Source: Tenebrio molitor (Eukaryota; Arthropoda; Insecta; Coleoptera; Tenebrionidae). From it: a stretch of DNA of 64,000 bases. Position 1 is the stretch's first letter; every line of letters begins with the position of its first letter. A program made the position numbers and the translations under genes. This document shows positions 1-14,115 of this stretch, in pieces. The notes below the pieces were generated by a model, which worked only from the letters and a program-made list of their open reading frames with translations, did not search any database and was not told the origin of the DNA. Location: positions 17,422,001 to 17,486,000 of the forward strand of contig NC_091052.1 of NCBI RefSeq assembly GCF_963966145.1, read 5' to 3'.

Positions 1-1659
1 GAAGTGACGCACAGCTGACTGTTTCTCGCTTGCTCGGCTAAACTCGGCTCCACCGAACTTACTCGAATGAGCCTTTCATCTCGGAGCGTGTGACGTGACG
101 CGGGAATAATGTCCCGGTGCGACAAAAGAAGTTTTCACTTCAAAAGTTGCATTGATGTGGGAAGGGTGATAGATAGATATAAATAAAGGATCGAATCGCC
201 CCCCTTAAATGGAGAGAGTACCACGAGCTTATTAAGTGAGCAGCTCATTAAGTTTATAATTTTTAAGCGCTCCATATTTCAATTAAAGACTAAATTAGAG
301 TAGTCCGTCCTGTTTCATCAATTCGGCGTCTTAACGGAGGCAATTTAGTCGGATGCATCAATGAGAAAATTAATTAAAACTGAGGTTTCCGGCAAATGGT
401 GGCGTGATTGAGGAAAGGATATCCATCTGACAGTTTGGCCGATTACCCGATAGCCGGCTCTAACAATGGCCTAGTATAAAAAATTGCGTTGTAACATGCA
501 ACTTATCTCGGCGTAATGTCGAACACGATTAATACTGAAAGTTGTTATTAAATGAGAAATAACAACGATAGGTGGACATAAACCGTACATGCCCCGGTAA
601 TTTCTTCACGTATGTACCCACTACTAGGTTGTCAAGTAACCTGATTAAATATTTTTATGAAATTTGTAAAACACTGGTGATTGGCGAAAGCTAAATAATA
701 TTGGTTATGGGTAGTGTGTTGAAAGAGCAGGTGGCCGTATTGTTATGCAATTGGCGTCACGGTGAATGTGCGCCGTGGGCTCCTGCAGCGCCACATGTTC
801 CTACATGTTCGCAGGAATCGGATGGACTCTGGCTGGGCTCACCCACCAACAGTCGGGTGCAATGGAAATTTATTTATGGTCGTTTCTGAGATTAATAGAG
901 GTAGGTAGACGAGCTATGTTTTCTCGCAAATAATTTACAAGAGAATCGCTTGCCACTTTCCCTGTGGCGGCCCACGTAGAATCATCTCCACCCTCTCTCG
1001 CTTCGAGTAGATAAGGGAAAAACTCGGTCAAACTTAGTTCTCGAAAGAAATCCATCTTGTGAGTATAAGTAATTTTTTTCAAACTTCAAAGTGTTGAGAC
1101 AAGGAATTTCCACTAAAAATACTGGAGCTCTTCGGTTTAAAATTAGAGAAGTTTAATATTTACGTTTTTCACTGTATTTACTTTGTTTCGTGGTTCAGTC
1201 AAGGAGAAATATTACTTTTCTGCTGAAACATCGAAGTCGGAAGGGTGAGTCAGCAAGAACGGCGCTACCAAATGCAGTGGTGGATGATGTGGCGGGGCAC
1301 AGAAGCAATTGAGTATAATAATGGAAAATAAATTAAGAAGTCATTTAATTTCATTAGTCTCAAAATTAATTTCGTTCTATCCGACAACATGCTTGCATCT
1401 AACTGCAGGGTATCTATAAATGATTGTCGTGTCAAGCCAGCTTTGGAAACAAATATTATAGTGCCGCCTTTTTGAAACAGATGCCCAACTAGCGCAACAG
1501 ACGTTCTCGATGACGTACTCATATTGCACTTGACAAATGATACAATGAAATATTTTAGAACGTTATTATTAAGGCAACGGCATGTTCAGACAGTCAAATT
1601 ACTCCAATAAAAATTTCTGTCGTTTTAGTGAATTTGCTGAAACATGAATACTGTACCTA
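1..1659. other. Non-coding stretch, no gene recognised
   Basis: AT-rich sequence without a recognisable gene. A GC-richer patch around 740-860 has an acceptor-like tract before 810 and an open frame to about 859, but no familiar protein pattern, so I do not call an exon. Confidence 0.4.
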
Positions 1660-2229
1660 CAGGGTGATTCAAGTTTTACCGCTTGATCGAAAACACCCAC
1701 TTCTAATCGACTTAAAATTCTCAAAAAATTCAGGAATGATTGTGTATCGCTGTAAAAATTTCTGTAAAAATTTAAACTTTTTTAATGAAACAGGTAAATA
1801 TTTCGTTTTAATTCAATAACCACTATGTTTATGGCACCCTTTAAGGACTTAAGAATTAGTAGAAAAGTTGTCAACAGATGTCTACCCAACAATGAGGTAT
1901 TTATTTATGACACTGCAGTTGTAAATCTTGGCCATTTTTTCCCTCTTAATGTTAAAATTGGAATAATTCAAAAACTAACAATTTTCTTTTGATGCGAATT
2001 TCATAAATGTGTTTTTTAAATTAATTGTGAATTATTAGCCCGTACGAATTTTTTTTTTTTTTATAAAAAACGATTTTTTAAATTTTATGGCTCTGAATGA
2101 AGTGATATAGGAAAAATGATTGCACACATTTGAAGCCTTATATGAAGGGAATGTAACCCCAACGTTTCATAATTTTTACTAATTTTTTAATAGAGTTTAT
2201 CGTGCGGGCGGTAAAACTTGAATCACACA
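1660..2229. mobile_element. Inverted-repeat element (MITE-like), 570 bp
   Basis: The two ends are inverted copies of each other. The left end starts CAGGGTGATTC and the right end, read in reverse, starts TGTGTGATTC. Both share the 19-base core GTGATTCAAGTTTTACCGC. The interior is AT-rich and has no transposase coding. This is the structure of a non-autonomous DNA transposon; the superfamily is not determined because I could not settle the target duplication. Confidence 0.6.
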
Positions 2230-2406
2230 ATGGATTCTAAAAAAATCAACCGCAAAGACATTAGGAAGACCTGCACCGGATCAACAAATCAACAAAACTG
2301 TCATCGGTCTAGACAACCTTAGTGGCAAATTTTCGTTGATCTGGGAATGTATCTGTTTCCTTAGTAGCGTTAGGTGCAAATAATGTAACGGATGTTTTTT
2401 TTTTTT

Positions 2407-2593
2407 AATTTGGCGTCGAAGTTGGCTTGAAGAATCGATTGCGAACGCACCACCGGATTACAACTCTGCTCTGATCAGCTGTTTAAATCTAACCTCACTT
2501 TCTGCGCTGTTTGTGTTTTTAATATGCAATTTGAAAAATCAGTGTTTTAAAACGAGTGGTTCATTCACAATCGACTCTTCACCTCCAAATTTA
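2407..2593. mobile_element. Small MITE, copy 1 of the GATTGTGAA family
   Basis: The left arm (about 2427-2453) and right arm (about 2556-2582) are inverted and near-identical, with the core CGATTGTGAA and a CACCAC end. The same sequence recurs at 56136-56319 and as a half copy near 55160-55250, so this is a dispersed family. It is about 180 bp long with no coding capacity. Confidence 0.6.
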
Positions 2594-5500
2594 AAAAACA
2601 ACCTTTACAGCGCTTACCAAAGTTTAAAAACCATAAAAAATGTCATTTAGTCATTCCTCAGTAAGCAACTACATTCTCATTGTGCCCCCATTTGAATGAC
2701 ACGACCCGCCACTGACTAAATGCAACAGTTTTGATCCGGAATGCAAGGCAAAAACTGCATTTCAAAATCTCCACTCAAGTAGCGTTCGCTAAAATGTTTA
2801 ATTTTACTTAATAACCGCTCGAGGTAATCGAGGGGATAGTAATGGTATCTGTGTTGGAAAAAATTAAGACGGGGAAAATTATACCGTGCCAGTCTGAAGA
2901 AAATAAATGTGTGAAGTTTCGTGTACAATTATGGAGAACTCAATTCGGTGTGTTTGGTGCTTGAACTTTCGTTCTCCAGGTTCTTTACCCTTGAACTTCT
3001 CTTTTAACCTTGCCAAGAAGTAAAATCTACATGCCTGAATACTAAAAAGAACAAAAACATTAACTCATTTTATATAACCAATTAATTTGAATAAATACCC
3101 TTGATCGCTTTTACGCGTTTCAACATTTTTAATTCATAACTATCTTTTTTTATCGATTCAGCACTGTTTCCGGTGAACATTAATTCCAGTAAATAATGGC
3201 ATATATGAAACAAAATATTTAACAGAGATTAGGGTCGGGGAAATACCGAACTCATAAATCGTTGTTCGTTATTGCGAGTTAGGCCTGCACTGAAAATTAC
3301 TGTAATCTTGATTGAGGGTCTGTTTTTAATAACAAGGGTCGTATATCTCCCATCTCCCTTTGTTTCTGCAATGATAATCATCAATCACGTTTTTTCGTGG
3401 AACTAGATTTAAATCATCATTTTGATTATTGATTCTGCAAGAGCATCGAGTAAAGAAAGATTGACGATAAAATCTACCGAAAGCAACCTTATTTGAATGT
3501 CAGAGAAAAATCGTTGAAGACACGCAAAAGTTGCCAACAGTAGTAAATGTTTACCCAACACTTTGCTGTAAAAATGATTTCATAAAAGAGTTACGTAAAA
3601 GTCAACGATGGATTCCTACAATTAATTATCTCCCATTTTTTGTTGAAACCGCAGCTTCTTTGTTGCCATAAGCGTTCTGGTAGTGTATTTGCTCAGAGGC
3701 AAGTTCAATAATGACAATAAACGCTTTCCAACGCTGTTTACGAGCGTCGATGCTGTCTAAATTTGGCGCTGTTGGAAATACAAATATAGATTTTGAAAAG
3801 TATGACCTAGATTAAGTGACATTGGGGTTGATAAACAAGCTTGAATGACGTAAATGCTGGGGGGTGAGATACATCTTGAAACAGTTGTAATTTTCGTGTA
3901 GCAATTAATTGGGGTTGCTTTGCTTTGTTCATATCACAGTTGGGCAGATCCCAAGGCAAGATTCAATGGTTAACAACAAATGTCCATCCTTATAATGCAC
4001 TATTTGTTAACACGTGTTTGTTTGTGATAATAGTAATTGTGATAATAACCCGGCACTTACTTAAACAAATTAACCATGGAAATCGTAGTCTCATGGTGTT
4101 TCCCTTTGATAAAGAAGCTTGATATTATCCGAGTTATGTAATTGTAAATTGTTACTAATTACAGAATCAAGGTATGTGGCTCCACGATGCTGACAATAAT
4201 TAGTTTATTATTGATCCCCTTGTCGGAAAATGGTAAGTAAGATCACGTAATTCATTCTTCTGAGAAAACTTCCAAGAAGATTTAATTAATACTCGGTATG
4301 GTTCATTAGAAAGAGGTGGAATTTACAGAAACAGAAACTTGACTGCAGTAAGGCGCTTTATGAACAATTGTTTGCAATGTTCTTTCTCTGTTGCACAGAC
4401 GATTGGCTTGACTTGATCTTTTCCAAAAGGCTTGCACTTAATTAGATTGTTGCCCATCTATAAATAAGTTGCCGTTGTGGACGGCGTGCCTCTTATAACA
4501 GCATCGGTAGAAAATTAAAAATAAACCAGTTAGCCCAGGTACAGTTGAAAATTTCAAGGTTACTATAACGGCCTTGAACTTTCCCGTTGTTGAGGTGCGG
4601 TTTCGCATTATTTATTATGTAGAACGTTGTTTACTTCCAGTCAATTTTACATAACAAATAACTTTGTGCAGCATTCAAAAAATTTCTTTATTATCCCTCG
4701 ACACTTTTAATTGGCTCGTAACGAGCAAGTGCAATGTCAGCTGTTAAGTTACCTGTCGGAGAGTGTGGGCAGGCAACTGCAGAAATAATAATAACTACGT
4801 ATGCAAAGCACCGTAGATGATGGTCTACCAGTTAGGGACAACGACACGATATCAGTCCTATTTCTATCTCAGCAAACTATTTCTTCTTCTTTGTTTGCAT
4901 GTTCAAGCTTATACATAATTGTTTGAAATATTACAGTTTCTTCTAATTGTAGATCTAGATTTTCGCATAACACACTAATTCGGAAAAATAGTTATTAATT
5001 TATATTATTGGGACCATGTGAGTGCTTGCAACAACTTAAAATAAAATATGTACGGCATATTATAAAAGCAATGTTCCATTAAGCAATTCTGTTGTAATGG
5101 TTGTTTACGTCATTGTGAACTTTCATGTAAAAAATGTATCACATCTAGTTTTATTTGACGATATAGTTCTTTTATTTTTTGTTGCGCCTAGATAAAAATG
5201 TGTGCACTTAGTAATATAGAAATGTGTTTATGACATCACGCCAAAATGGCGACGTATCATGAAGATACCTATATCAAAATGAAAAGGACAGCTCGTGAAG
5301 CTACATCAGCGCCACTCTTCATAAAACAATATACCAACAGGAGTAACACATTTAATAATTAATTAAACAGTAGGTTTTTATTAGAGAAAATAAAAACACG
5401 TAATTTGACAATTACGTAGTGTGATGGTAAGTGGGATTTACTTAACAAATATCCATTCGGGTTTGCTTTTATTTAGAATGAAAATTATTCCGCAAAACCG

Positions 5501-7537
5501 AATCTTGTCGGCTGTCAAATGGTTGTTTCAGCAGTGCGTTTACTGAAGGGGTGCAGATGTTTTATTACCGATGTGATGTATGAATGTATGAACAATAAAG
5601 CACGCCGAGCTTTGTATCAGGACAACACTGGTGAAAGAGAGAGGACATAGGAGGGTACAAAAGGGACAGTTCATGCAACTTAACAACAAAAATATGCTCA
5701 TGTGTACCCAAACTGAGCGCGTATACCTGTAGGTAGAAGCGGCGCAACGACCTAACAGGCCTCGGTATGGTCGATGTGTCCCGATAAAAATACTAACTAG
5801 TATAACCAGTTTTAGCTAATCATTGCACAATAAAAGCACAAGGGTTGCGTGTTGTGCTCAGATATTCGCGAAAAACGACTGCAAATAGGAGGAATAAGAT
5901 GTAATTTATTTGTATATTTGCGGAGTCAAATACGTTACCGACAATTCCAGACATGTGTTCTTGCAGAATTGATCGGTTCGTCAACTATGTCAGGTATCCG
6001 AGAACACTACAAAGGAAACTTGATAATTGTAGTGTTTAGGGAAAATGTATTGGAATAGATCGATCGAGTCATAAAATTACGTCCTTTCATCGAGAGAGTG
6101 ACAAAGGCACGGCCCTTTACGAGGTCCTGGTGCGATCCCATTCCTGCAACAAATTAAATTTAGTGATGTTATTCTATTTTGATCAAAGGACACCATGTCG
6201 CTATGGTTAATCCAAATTTCTGCAAGGCCGCGAGATATTAAAGCGACATAGCTGTGGGTGGTTTAGATCTAAAACAATAACAAGTTCATGTAGCATGAAC
6301 ATCATAAAACGTCGTAAATCATCCGCAAATTGTTTTCGCAGTTAAAGAAACTTACGAAACAACACACACCGTAAATGTCCGTACAGAAAACTGTAACGAC
6401 ACAGGAGTGCCAATCGGATGTGATCGGTGTTAAAACGAAGAAAGGGATAGCTCTCGTCGGTTTTTCATTTTCTTTTATACACAGCTGGTCCATAACTCGG
6501 TACCTATTTAATTTTGACTTGAAATGAATGGTTGAAAAGTGCATTCAATAAGGAAAATGATGCGGTTTTATCTTTCACGTAGAGTAAGATATCGTCGTGT
6601 CAGTTTACGAAAACGACAGCAAGAGTGATGTCAGTGGCGGCGCTAAATGTCAGCAAAGACGCACCTAGAGAGACACTTGTCGCAGGCAGTTCACCTCGGC
6701 CACTAGGCGGCCCTGACAACAAACAAGACTGCCTCTCACCTACTGGACTCTTGCTGTCTTAACTGAAGAGAAGATTACTGCATTTGGACAAAACTGGACA
6801 ATTATGGCGATCTTGTAGCTGCAGCAGCAAAACAATGGTTAATTTGTTAACATTCGAACCAACTTAAGCTTGGATGGTTTACTTATTTATGGTATTGAAA
6901 AAAGAACATACGTGCAGCTCAGTGCAACAATTGAAAAGGTAGTACTGCGCCATCTGCTGATGAGAAGCGTTGCTCTGTAAAAAAAGCATTTTCGCATTTT
7001 CACGAGGACAATTAAAAAGAGTTGAGTCCAAATTAAAATTGGGGTTAATTACCTTTAATCTAGATATTCGTGCGAGGCTCAAGCACGAATTATTTTGTAT
7101 TATTTTGATTGTGTTTTGATTACGTGAAAATTTAACTGCAAATGGAACAAGAATATGAATCAATTCGACAATAAAAAAGTAACAATTCGAGGAAGTTTGC
7201 GTTCATTGAAGTTAATGTTTCTCAGAATTAAATTCCTGTTTCTGCGGGTTTTTGTAATCTTTCAATAAGATGGTCTGTTAATTTTTTTGTAACTTTCTTC
7301 AAATGCTTTTAAATAAGTTATTCGTGCAATAATATAATATATAATAATGAGGCAACAGTTTATTTAAAATCCGTAGGATTATCCAATAAGTACATGTTGT
7401 AATTTAATAAAGCATTATTTGTTTCCATTTTTTATACATATTTAGAATGAACTTGTTAAAAAGCAAAAGTTCTTCTCACGAACACAATTATTGATTAATA
7501 TTATCTGAAGTAGACGAGAGAAATGTGAAAAAAAGTG
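2594..7537. other. Intergenic DNA, no gene recognised
   Basis: About 5 kb of AT-rich DNA with only short chance frames. A weak inverted pair (GACAGCAAGAGT near 6615 and its complement near 6750) may mark another small element. I found no RNA gene or conserved exon here. Confidence 0.4.
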
Positions 7538-7610
7538 CGCCCAACGTGGGGCTCGAACCCACGACCCTGAGATTAAGAGTCTCATGCTCTACCGACTGAG
7601 CTAGCCGGGC
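7538..7610 (-). tRNA. tRNA-Lys (anticodon CUU)
   Basis: Read on the - strand, this is a complete 73-nt cloverleaf without an intron. The acceptor stem GCCCGGC pairs with GTTGGGC (two G-U pairs) before a G discriminator. The D arm has TAGCTCAGTCGGTAGAGC, which also serves as the A box of the internal promoter. The anticodon loop ACTCTTAAT carries CUU. The T arm GTGGGTTCGAACCCCAC gives the B box GGTTCGAACCC. A short T-run typical of RNA polymerase III termination follows in the A/T-rich flank on the lower-coordinate side. All expected invariant positions are present, so it is probably functional. It stands alone, without other tRNA genes in the window. Confidence 0.95.
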
Positions 7611-9480
7611 TTAACATTTTGATGTTTATAAATACATAGAAACGCGTAACAGTATCTATTTATAACTAACTGTCAAAATAATTGTTAATTTTAATATTTC
7701 TGGAAGCTGCTAACACCATTGTCATACTCACAATAATGATAAATAAAAAATAATTGTCTGCTGCGACGGTAAACATGGAAATGTATTGTTTTGGTTAAAA
7801 ATATTCCATTACAGTTTGATCGAATATTGAACGTTAATTATACCTTAAATACCTACTTATTGATAAAGCCGTTATCATTAGATTGGCAAAAATTGTCATT
7901 TGTTTCAATAGGTGGCCACATAGAATTGTTTCGGGTGCTAATTAATAAAGGACGTGCCGTATTTGCTGTAAATAATCAGGATTATTGATTTTATTGAGGC
8001 CTCAAAAGTTCAATTTGCATTTGACATTTTACGATTCAAAGATAGCGGCGACATCTATCACCGGTTCATCTCAAATATATAGATTTCTTCTGATCACTAG
8101 AAAACTGACATTAGAAGATAATTTGAAGGCAGCACTGTCTGGTCTAGCTCGGACATCCACCGAAACTTCAATATTTTGACTTGAGGAGCCAGTGCGCAAA
8201 ACAAGTGAAGATCATGAATTGGAGGGGATTTCCGTAAAAACGTCATTGGTTTGACAGTTCGTGTAGGTGTTGTTTCGTGTGGGAAGTGTAATGGTTTTGT
8301 ATGAAAACTGTAAAATTGTGTGAAAACGTCCACATAAAGGGTGAGTGATCATAAAGAACCGTCAGATTATTGTCAGAACAAGGCGTCGAAGACTCGATAC
8401 AGACCGTCTTCAACGTGTAACGATTGACCTTGCCCTTGCCTCCAACATTTCCCTTTTATTTAAGAAATTCTTGCAATTCCTGTCAGCTGGAGATTTTTTT
8501 TGTTGCCCAATCACGTGTAAAAATAACAATCATCGTAATTTATGTAAACGCGTCATTTGTTAATGCAGTCTCATCTCTTAGTTATGCGCAACCATGTAAT
8601 GCCTTTCATTATTATGTTATTATACTTGATTACAATTTACTGTTACGGAGAGGTTATTGTTTACTTTGGGTACGACACAATGCAATGTTTGTGGCACCAA
8701 TTACTCCGAAACTAGCAAACTCCGCAACTTTACGTCCCATTACCCGTTATCATCGATTAAAACACAAAGGTAGTGATAAAATTTGATTTTGGATTGTTTT
8801 TGTAAGCATCGTTAGCCATGGACCGATTCTTTCTTTCTTCGGGAGTTGGATGAATAATAATTACATAAATTGTTGATTCAAGGTTGGTTCCGCCGAGCCG
8901 CAATGGTTTTTTTTAATCCCAACCTTGAACCCAGGTTGACTAACTTCCCATTACATGAGATTCAGGCAGCACATGCAAAATGCTAATTTAAACAAAGCTT
9001 AAGTGGTGTATGGTACCTGTTACTTATCTATCGTGAAAACGTACGTTGAAAAAGACATGTCAGTGTAAAAAAAATCTGTTGTGAGAATGTTTCATATTGA
9101 CACGAATCGAAGACATCGATAGCGAAACTAATAGAAAAACGTAGGTCACTAATGGTCTAAAGTCTAAAGAACAATTTTACAAAGTCAATTTTACTAATTG
9201 ATTAAAACTAAAGTATGTAGTTGTGTATTCAGTAAAAGTAAAGTAATATTTTGTTGAAACTAGATGATCGTTTAGTTTTATTTAAATTTAAATGATTCCA
9301 TTTACGTTTCTGATTGTTTAACGATAATTGAAGTTTCAATGGTTCAACAACATTATCTACATAATATGCATTTTGATAAATACATATGTGATTAAGAAAC
9401 CTAAGCAAATTTATTATCTATTTGCGTAATTCACATTTTTAATAGTTATTTATATAGGTCTTAAGGGCATAATCAGGAAA
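7611..9480. other. Intergenic DNA, no gene recognised
   Basis: AT-rich DNA. The longest open frame (8424-8786 +, 120 codons) has low complexity, no recognisable domain and codon choice like its surroundings, so I treat it as chance. Confidence 0.4.
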
Positions 9481-9590
9481 TTATGGCACGAGGGCATGTT
9501 TAAAGCCCAAGAAACGAGGGCTTTTAAATTCCCTAGGGCCATAATCGACAATTATGCCCGTGGTACATACAACGTTTTATTCTATTTTAT
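9463..9590. repeat. Imperfect palindromic repeat with GAGGGC motifs
   Basis: Several short inverted pairs occur (GGGCATAATC with GATTATGGC-like complements; AAAGCCC with GGGCTTT). The style resembles hairpin repeats at about 16610-16730, 43496-43740 and 46040-46158. It abuts the LINE fragment that follows. The family is not identified. Confidence 0.35.
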
Positions 9591-9619
9591 AATTTCTAAA
9601 AGATTCAGACAAATTTTGC

Positions 9620-9620
<1 letters not shown>

Positions 9621-9654
<34 letters not shown>
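9621..9654. repeat. (TAA)n microsatellite
   Basis: An uninterrupted run of about eleven TAA/AAT units. Read in frame it would give an asparagine run in the surrounding open frame. Confidence 0.9.
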
Positions 9655-9655
<1 letters not shown>

Positions 9656-9960
9656 TTTTACCACTTATAATTTCAGCAACGGGAATAGTACCGCAATCTC
9701 TTTTTAAAAATTTAAAAATTCTGGATTTAGAGAACACATTGGTAGTTGAAATTCAAAAAGGTATATTATTGTACTCATGTCATATCGTGAGGAAATTCCT
9801 TAACATTGACACAGAACATAATACACAACAAAGTCAAAATGCGGAGGCGAGACGCCGGTAATTATGTTGATAAGCGCTGCACTATTACTTGATAGTAATA
9901 TCCGTAATAGTGTATGTACTCCGGCAAAATTGCCGTGCCGCCGGGTGGAGGTGGGATAGT
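9655..9960 (+). mobile_element. 3' end fragment of a non-LTR retrotransposon (LINE)
   Basis: The translated segment at about 9655-9807 contains LPLIISATGIVPQSL, a stretch ending VEIQKGILLYSC, then HIVRKFL. I recognise this pattern from the extreme C-terminus of insect LINE polyproteins, after the reverse transcriptase (pattern xPLxxxATGxxxxSL...LQKxxxLxTxxIVRxxL). A short 3' untranslated part follows, with the GCCGCCGGGTGGAGGTGGGA tract common to such 3' tails, and then AT-rich DNA. No RT or endonuclease precedes it, so this is a 5'-truncated dead copy. The upstream (TAA)n tract interrupts or borders it. Confidence 0.55.
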
Positions 9961-9975
9961 ATAATAAATAAATAT

Positions 9976-12900
9976 TTAGTATTCCTTAAAGGAAATCAAC
10001 TAAAAGTTGTGTCCATGCAAATTTAGTTAGCTATTTTTAATGTTGTTAGGGTTAGTGTGTATATAATGTATGATTTTCTTTAATAAAATAATGTTTGATA
10101 CCATTGTTTGAATAATTAAACCAACCGTTGCTTGGCAGATTTTTGACAGAACTGTGCCATAAAGGCCAATTTATGTCCTCATTTGGGGGCGTATAAAGAC
10201 GATTATTTACTAAAATAGAATAAAATAAATAAATACATTTCGAAAATACCAATTGTGCGAATTATTCTTTGCACATAGTAGTTCAATACTCAATTATTGT
10301 ACAGATCAGGGATGTTTGCCAGTAAATGTGAAATCATTATTATCAGATTGTTTAAATTGATAACTAAATTGATACATAATGAAAACATTGTTTGTTTAGT
10401 CATTTAAAGTGATATGAGAGCCTGCTTTGTGGGCATACACAAAAATAATGCTTGTTATCGTTAGCCAAATAATCCGAAGATAATAAGCTCGTTTAACAGT
10501 TCAGCATACAGTTTTACAGTTCACATAATAAATATGTGGCGACATTTTGGAATTGTCACAACTGTGAACAATTTGTTATCGAGATGACTTAAACGTCTCT
10601 ATTAGATTTTTAGAAATTCAAAATTCATCGTATTATTTTCGGTTCAAATTTGCGAAACGTTTCAAATTCGTTATAAAGGAGTGAAGTTACTGTTGCAACA
10701 AGCAGAAGGTACATACTTTTTTCTACAAACGGTTGAAATAATTCATTGCCAGTACAATCTGTAGCGTAGCTGTGTAAATATCCTCTTTATCTCTATTTAC
10801 ATTGGAATATGAACAAAACGAAGTAATTTTCCGAACGCATCCAAAGACAATAAGGGCAGTTTAAAACGTGGCGCTCGTGCGATGCTCGAGAAAAAGGAGC
10901 TTTTTTCCTCGGAATTCAACAGGATAACGTTGACGTCACTCCTGTTGCAGACGTCATCAACCAGAGGAGGGTTGGGAAATTTCATTGGGAGTGACCCAGT
11001 TTCAGTTCAAATGCCTAAATTCTGCTGGCTCCAGCCATTCACTGGATCCTATCCTTTTTCATTGAACGTTTTCCTGGCAATTTGTTTGCAAAGTGGAAAT
11101 ATCTGCCCCCTCTAATAAGAATATATCGTGGACCTATTTATTCCTAAGTGAATAAATCGTGATAATTCGTTTTTTTCTCTCTTCCATTTCATACATAAAT
11201 AATCGAGATTGCACGGGTCATGATGTTATCAACGTCAACACTGGCAATGAACGTTGGTTTCACAATTAATTCTTTTTTAAGTAGTAAAGCTGGTAACATG
11301 GTAGAAATATTTTTTGGTGTGATTATTTGCTTGTTTGATTGTTTCAGGTCAATGAATTCAGGGGCGTTAGGGTCAACGATCCCTAATGCTTCTTATAATT
11401 TTTTTTTTTTAAATCAAAGTTTGTTTCGGTGATTGTTCGTGACTTACCTTGGTTTGACGTCGTAAGTACCTCATTTATCAATACAAACGTAAGTGGGATA
11501 ATTTAGAAAGAAAAATGTTTACAGAATTTGATATTTCGGTCTTCTTTTGATCAAACTCATATCATGTACCCAAAGAACCCAAGTTGCGACAACTTCATCT
11601 GATCAATTGAAATGTAGAACTCCCCTTTACAGTGTTTTCATTTTTAACCAGATAATGGACGTGTCATCAGTTTACACAACTCCATATTACTGCCAAATAA
11701 TTCATATAGATCGGGGGACAGTATCCTCCGACCGACACCAAATGTTAGCGGTTACAGCTGGCTTGTTTTATTTTTACCTTTTCACCTCCAAAAAGATTGG
11801 GTTTTGTTGAGTTTTCTAATGACGTTAACCAGTTAAGGTTATTAATAATATGGGAAACTGTTAGTTTCTACCCACACGTTAACCTTAGGAAAATATTGGT
11901 TATCGACCAAGTTCTAGACTTGATGAAACAAAAAAGACCAGGAAACGAAAAATTGAAATGATGAATTAGTCCTTTCGTTGTCACATTTAGGTAAAGAACG
12001 GGGTAGAGGGGGACATCATGCTTAATGCGCCAGCAGAGAAACTTCCACGAAATGGTACGCCAGAAAATCCGCATAGCCTGCTGCGGGATAAGGACGACCT
12101 CCGAAATGAACTTTACTAATTTCCAACGTGAGAAGGTTTAATGGTCAACGATGGGAAAGGGTTACAATTTAGGACGACCCCTAAAATCAGTAGCTACACT
12201 TGTCGAGAGTGATACTTTTGAAATGAATTTTCCACCAGTACATGTCCGATTGCATAACAGATAAAAATGGAAAAAGCTGAGCGGTTATCAGTTTTATCAC
12301 TAGAAACACTGGAATAGATCAGTAGTTGTAACGATTCTAGCGTCACAAACTCGCTTTGTTATTTGCAAGGGTTAGGTCTGTTGAAATGAGTGAAATTCCT
12401 TCGAGTAAACGATCTTCAGTCCCATCAGAAGACTGTCGAGTTCTGAAATCGTGAAAATTATCGATTCAAATTGTATGACGCAGCCGGAACTGAATCTTTC
12501 AAGTTATTATTTTTGTGTCATCGAGTGTTTGGGACAAACTTAAAAATAGTTCTTTTGTTGACTCATTCGCGTTTCACATGGTGTCGCCCTTTGGAAATCA
12601 GGATATGTGGTAAACAATTTCCAATATCATTAAGAGTGTGCAGTTTTCGGGAGAAAATCACACGTTTTCATTCAGCAATCAATACTTCATTCAGTGATGC
12701 TAGCGGGGATTCTCCAAGCAAACTCGTTCAAATTTATTACGCTCAGGAAATTGGGTCATGACCACTTATCCTCTGTGATCAGACGGGGAATTGATTTTTA
12801 CCTGATGCTTACGATGTTATGAATAATTATTATCCGCATGAATAACTTTATCAGGCAAATACGTGCAACTCGTAACGTTCGATTCTTATTAGTGGAGATT

Positions 12901-13917
12901 GTTCAAGAGAGGCGTACGATCACCTAAAGGTTGTTGAAGTTACGTCTCAATTCATTGTTGTCCAATGACAAGCATCAAAGATTTGAGTAAGTAGAAGTGA
13001 CTCAGTATTTGCCTAATCGCGGTATGCTAACAAAATAGTCTCTCCTCGACTGTTTTATATTTTTGTTAAAGTTAGTTGTAGCGTCCTTGGTTTTTACCAA
13101 ACTGTTTTGTAATATTCATTTTGTGTTGACGATAGTTAAATTACTTTTTTTTTTTTGGTCAGTGTCGACGACGTTAATGTATCGATTAGCAAATGGGAAA
13201 CTAATGTGTAACGAACTTGTGAAGGAAGAATCAATTCTTCAACTAAAATTGGGAAAGGTAAAATGTTTCCATTTTCAAGTTGTGTATTGGTTTATAATCG
13301 AAATACCTAACTGGCAGTTGTGATGGTTTCAGATGTTTCGCAGGTGTTATCGATTGTCATTTAGTATTAAGCTATGGCTCACATTATCCCTTTAACACAT
13401 GTTCGTTTGCACAGCCCATAATTGTGTTTCAACATTAAACGAAGGAATTGATTTTTTATGTCAATGACTGGGGTGAACCCTAATTTGAATGAATCGAACG
13501 GCTTAGAATTGATTTATGTTGTAAATGTAAATGTTGTGCCTCTTTTGGTCGTATAAATATTGTATAATATGTTACCGCTATTATGTATCTTGATGGAATT
13601 AAATTAAATTGGAAAAATAAGGTTACCGTAAAGTACTAATTAAAAAGACGATTATTCGTGATAGCCTCCATGAATTATTTTAATGTTACTGCAACATTAC
13701 CTCCGTTTGAGTTAAAAAAAAATCAGTTTGTCCGAAATTAAGTTAAGCGTTTAAATTATAAATTCAGTTGATAGCTTTCGAAGTGCCAAAGTGGCGACAC
13801 ACTGGTATTTCCTGATGGTTGTGCTCCACTTGCGCCCCAAGCGGCGGCGACATTTAAATATCACGCTTGCCGTCATGCGAATTAAGTGTCTGTATCAAGT
13901 GCGTCATTTTGTTTCAG
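9976..13917. other. Region upstream of GDAP2; no gene recognised
   Basis: No conserved exon seen. The 100 bases before the first coding exon hold a TATA-like TTTAAATAT near 13853. A pyrimidine-rich acceptor-like TTTTGTTTCAG ends at 13917. The GDAP2 coding exon may therefore either be preceded by an unseen 5' untranslated exon or be transcribed from a start just upstream. Confidence 0.35.
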
Positions 13918-13927
13918 GTAATACTTG

Positions 13928-14115
13928 ATGCGGATCATTATGAATCAGGAACCCTTAGGGGTGGCATCAGACGTGGTGCACCCGAACGACCTGCCGAGAT
14001 GGAGCGAAATAGCTCCAGCTCATTATTTGACTGATTACAGTGCCAGCGGAGCACCCAAGCACAATAACTCACCCTTCCCGTACGACCCCGAAATCAATCA
14101 CAAAATTATCTTATG
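13928..14115 (+). CDS. GDAP2: GDAP2 coding exon 1 (start, N-terminal region)
   Basis: Encodes residues 1 to about 62: a Pro/Asn/His-rich leader with WSEIAPAHYL, then the start of the macro domain (KIIL). The exon ends inside a Trp codon (TG) at a G|GTAAGT donor. An acceptor-like TTTCAG lies just upstream at 13917, so the exon may begin at 13918. Confidence 0.9.

Noticed and set aside
740..862. GC-rich patch that could be an exon (RHMFLHVRRNRMDSGW in one frame)
   Set aside because: An acceptor and a weak donor can be drawn, but there is no familiar protein and no neighbouring exon.
8424..8786. 120-codon open frame (+) in the left intergenic region
   Set aside because: No domain, low-complexity hydrophobic and basic mix, AT-rich third positions like the background; a chance frame.
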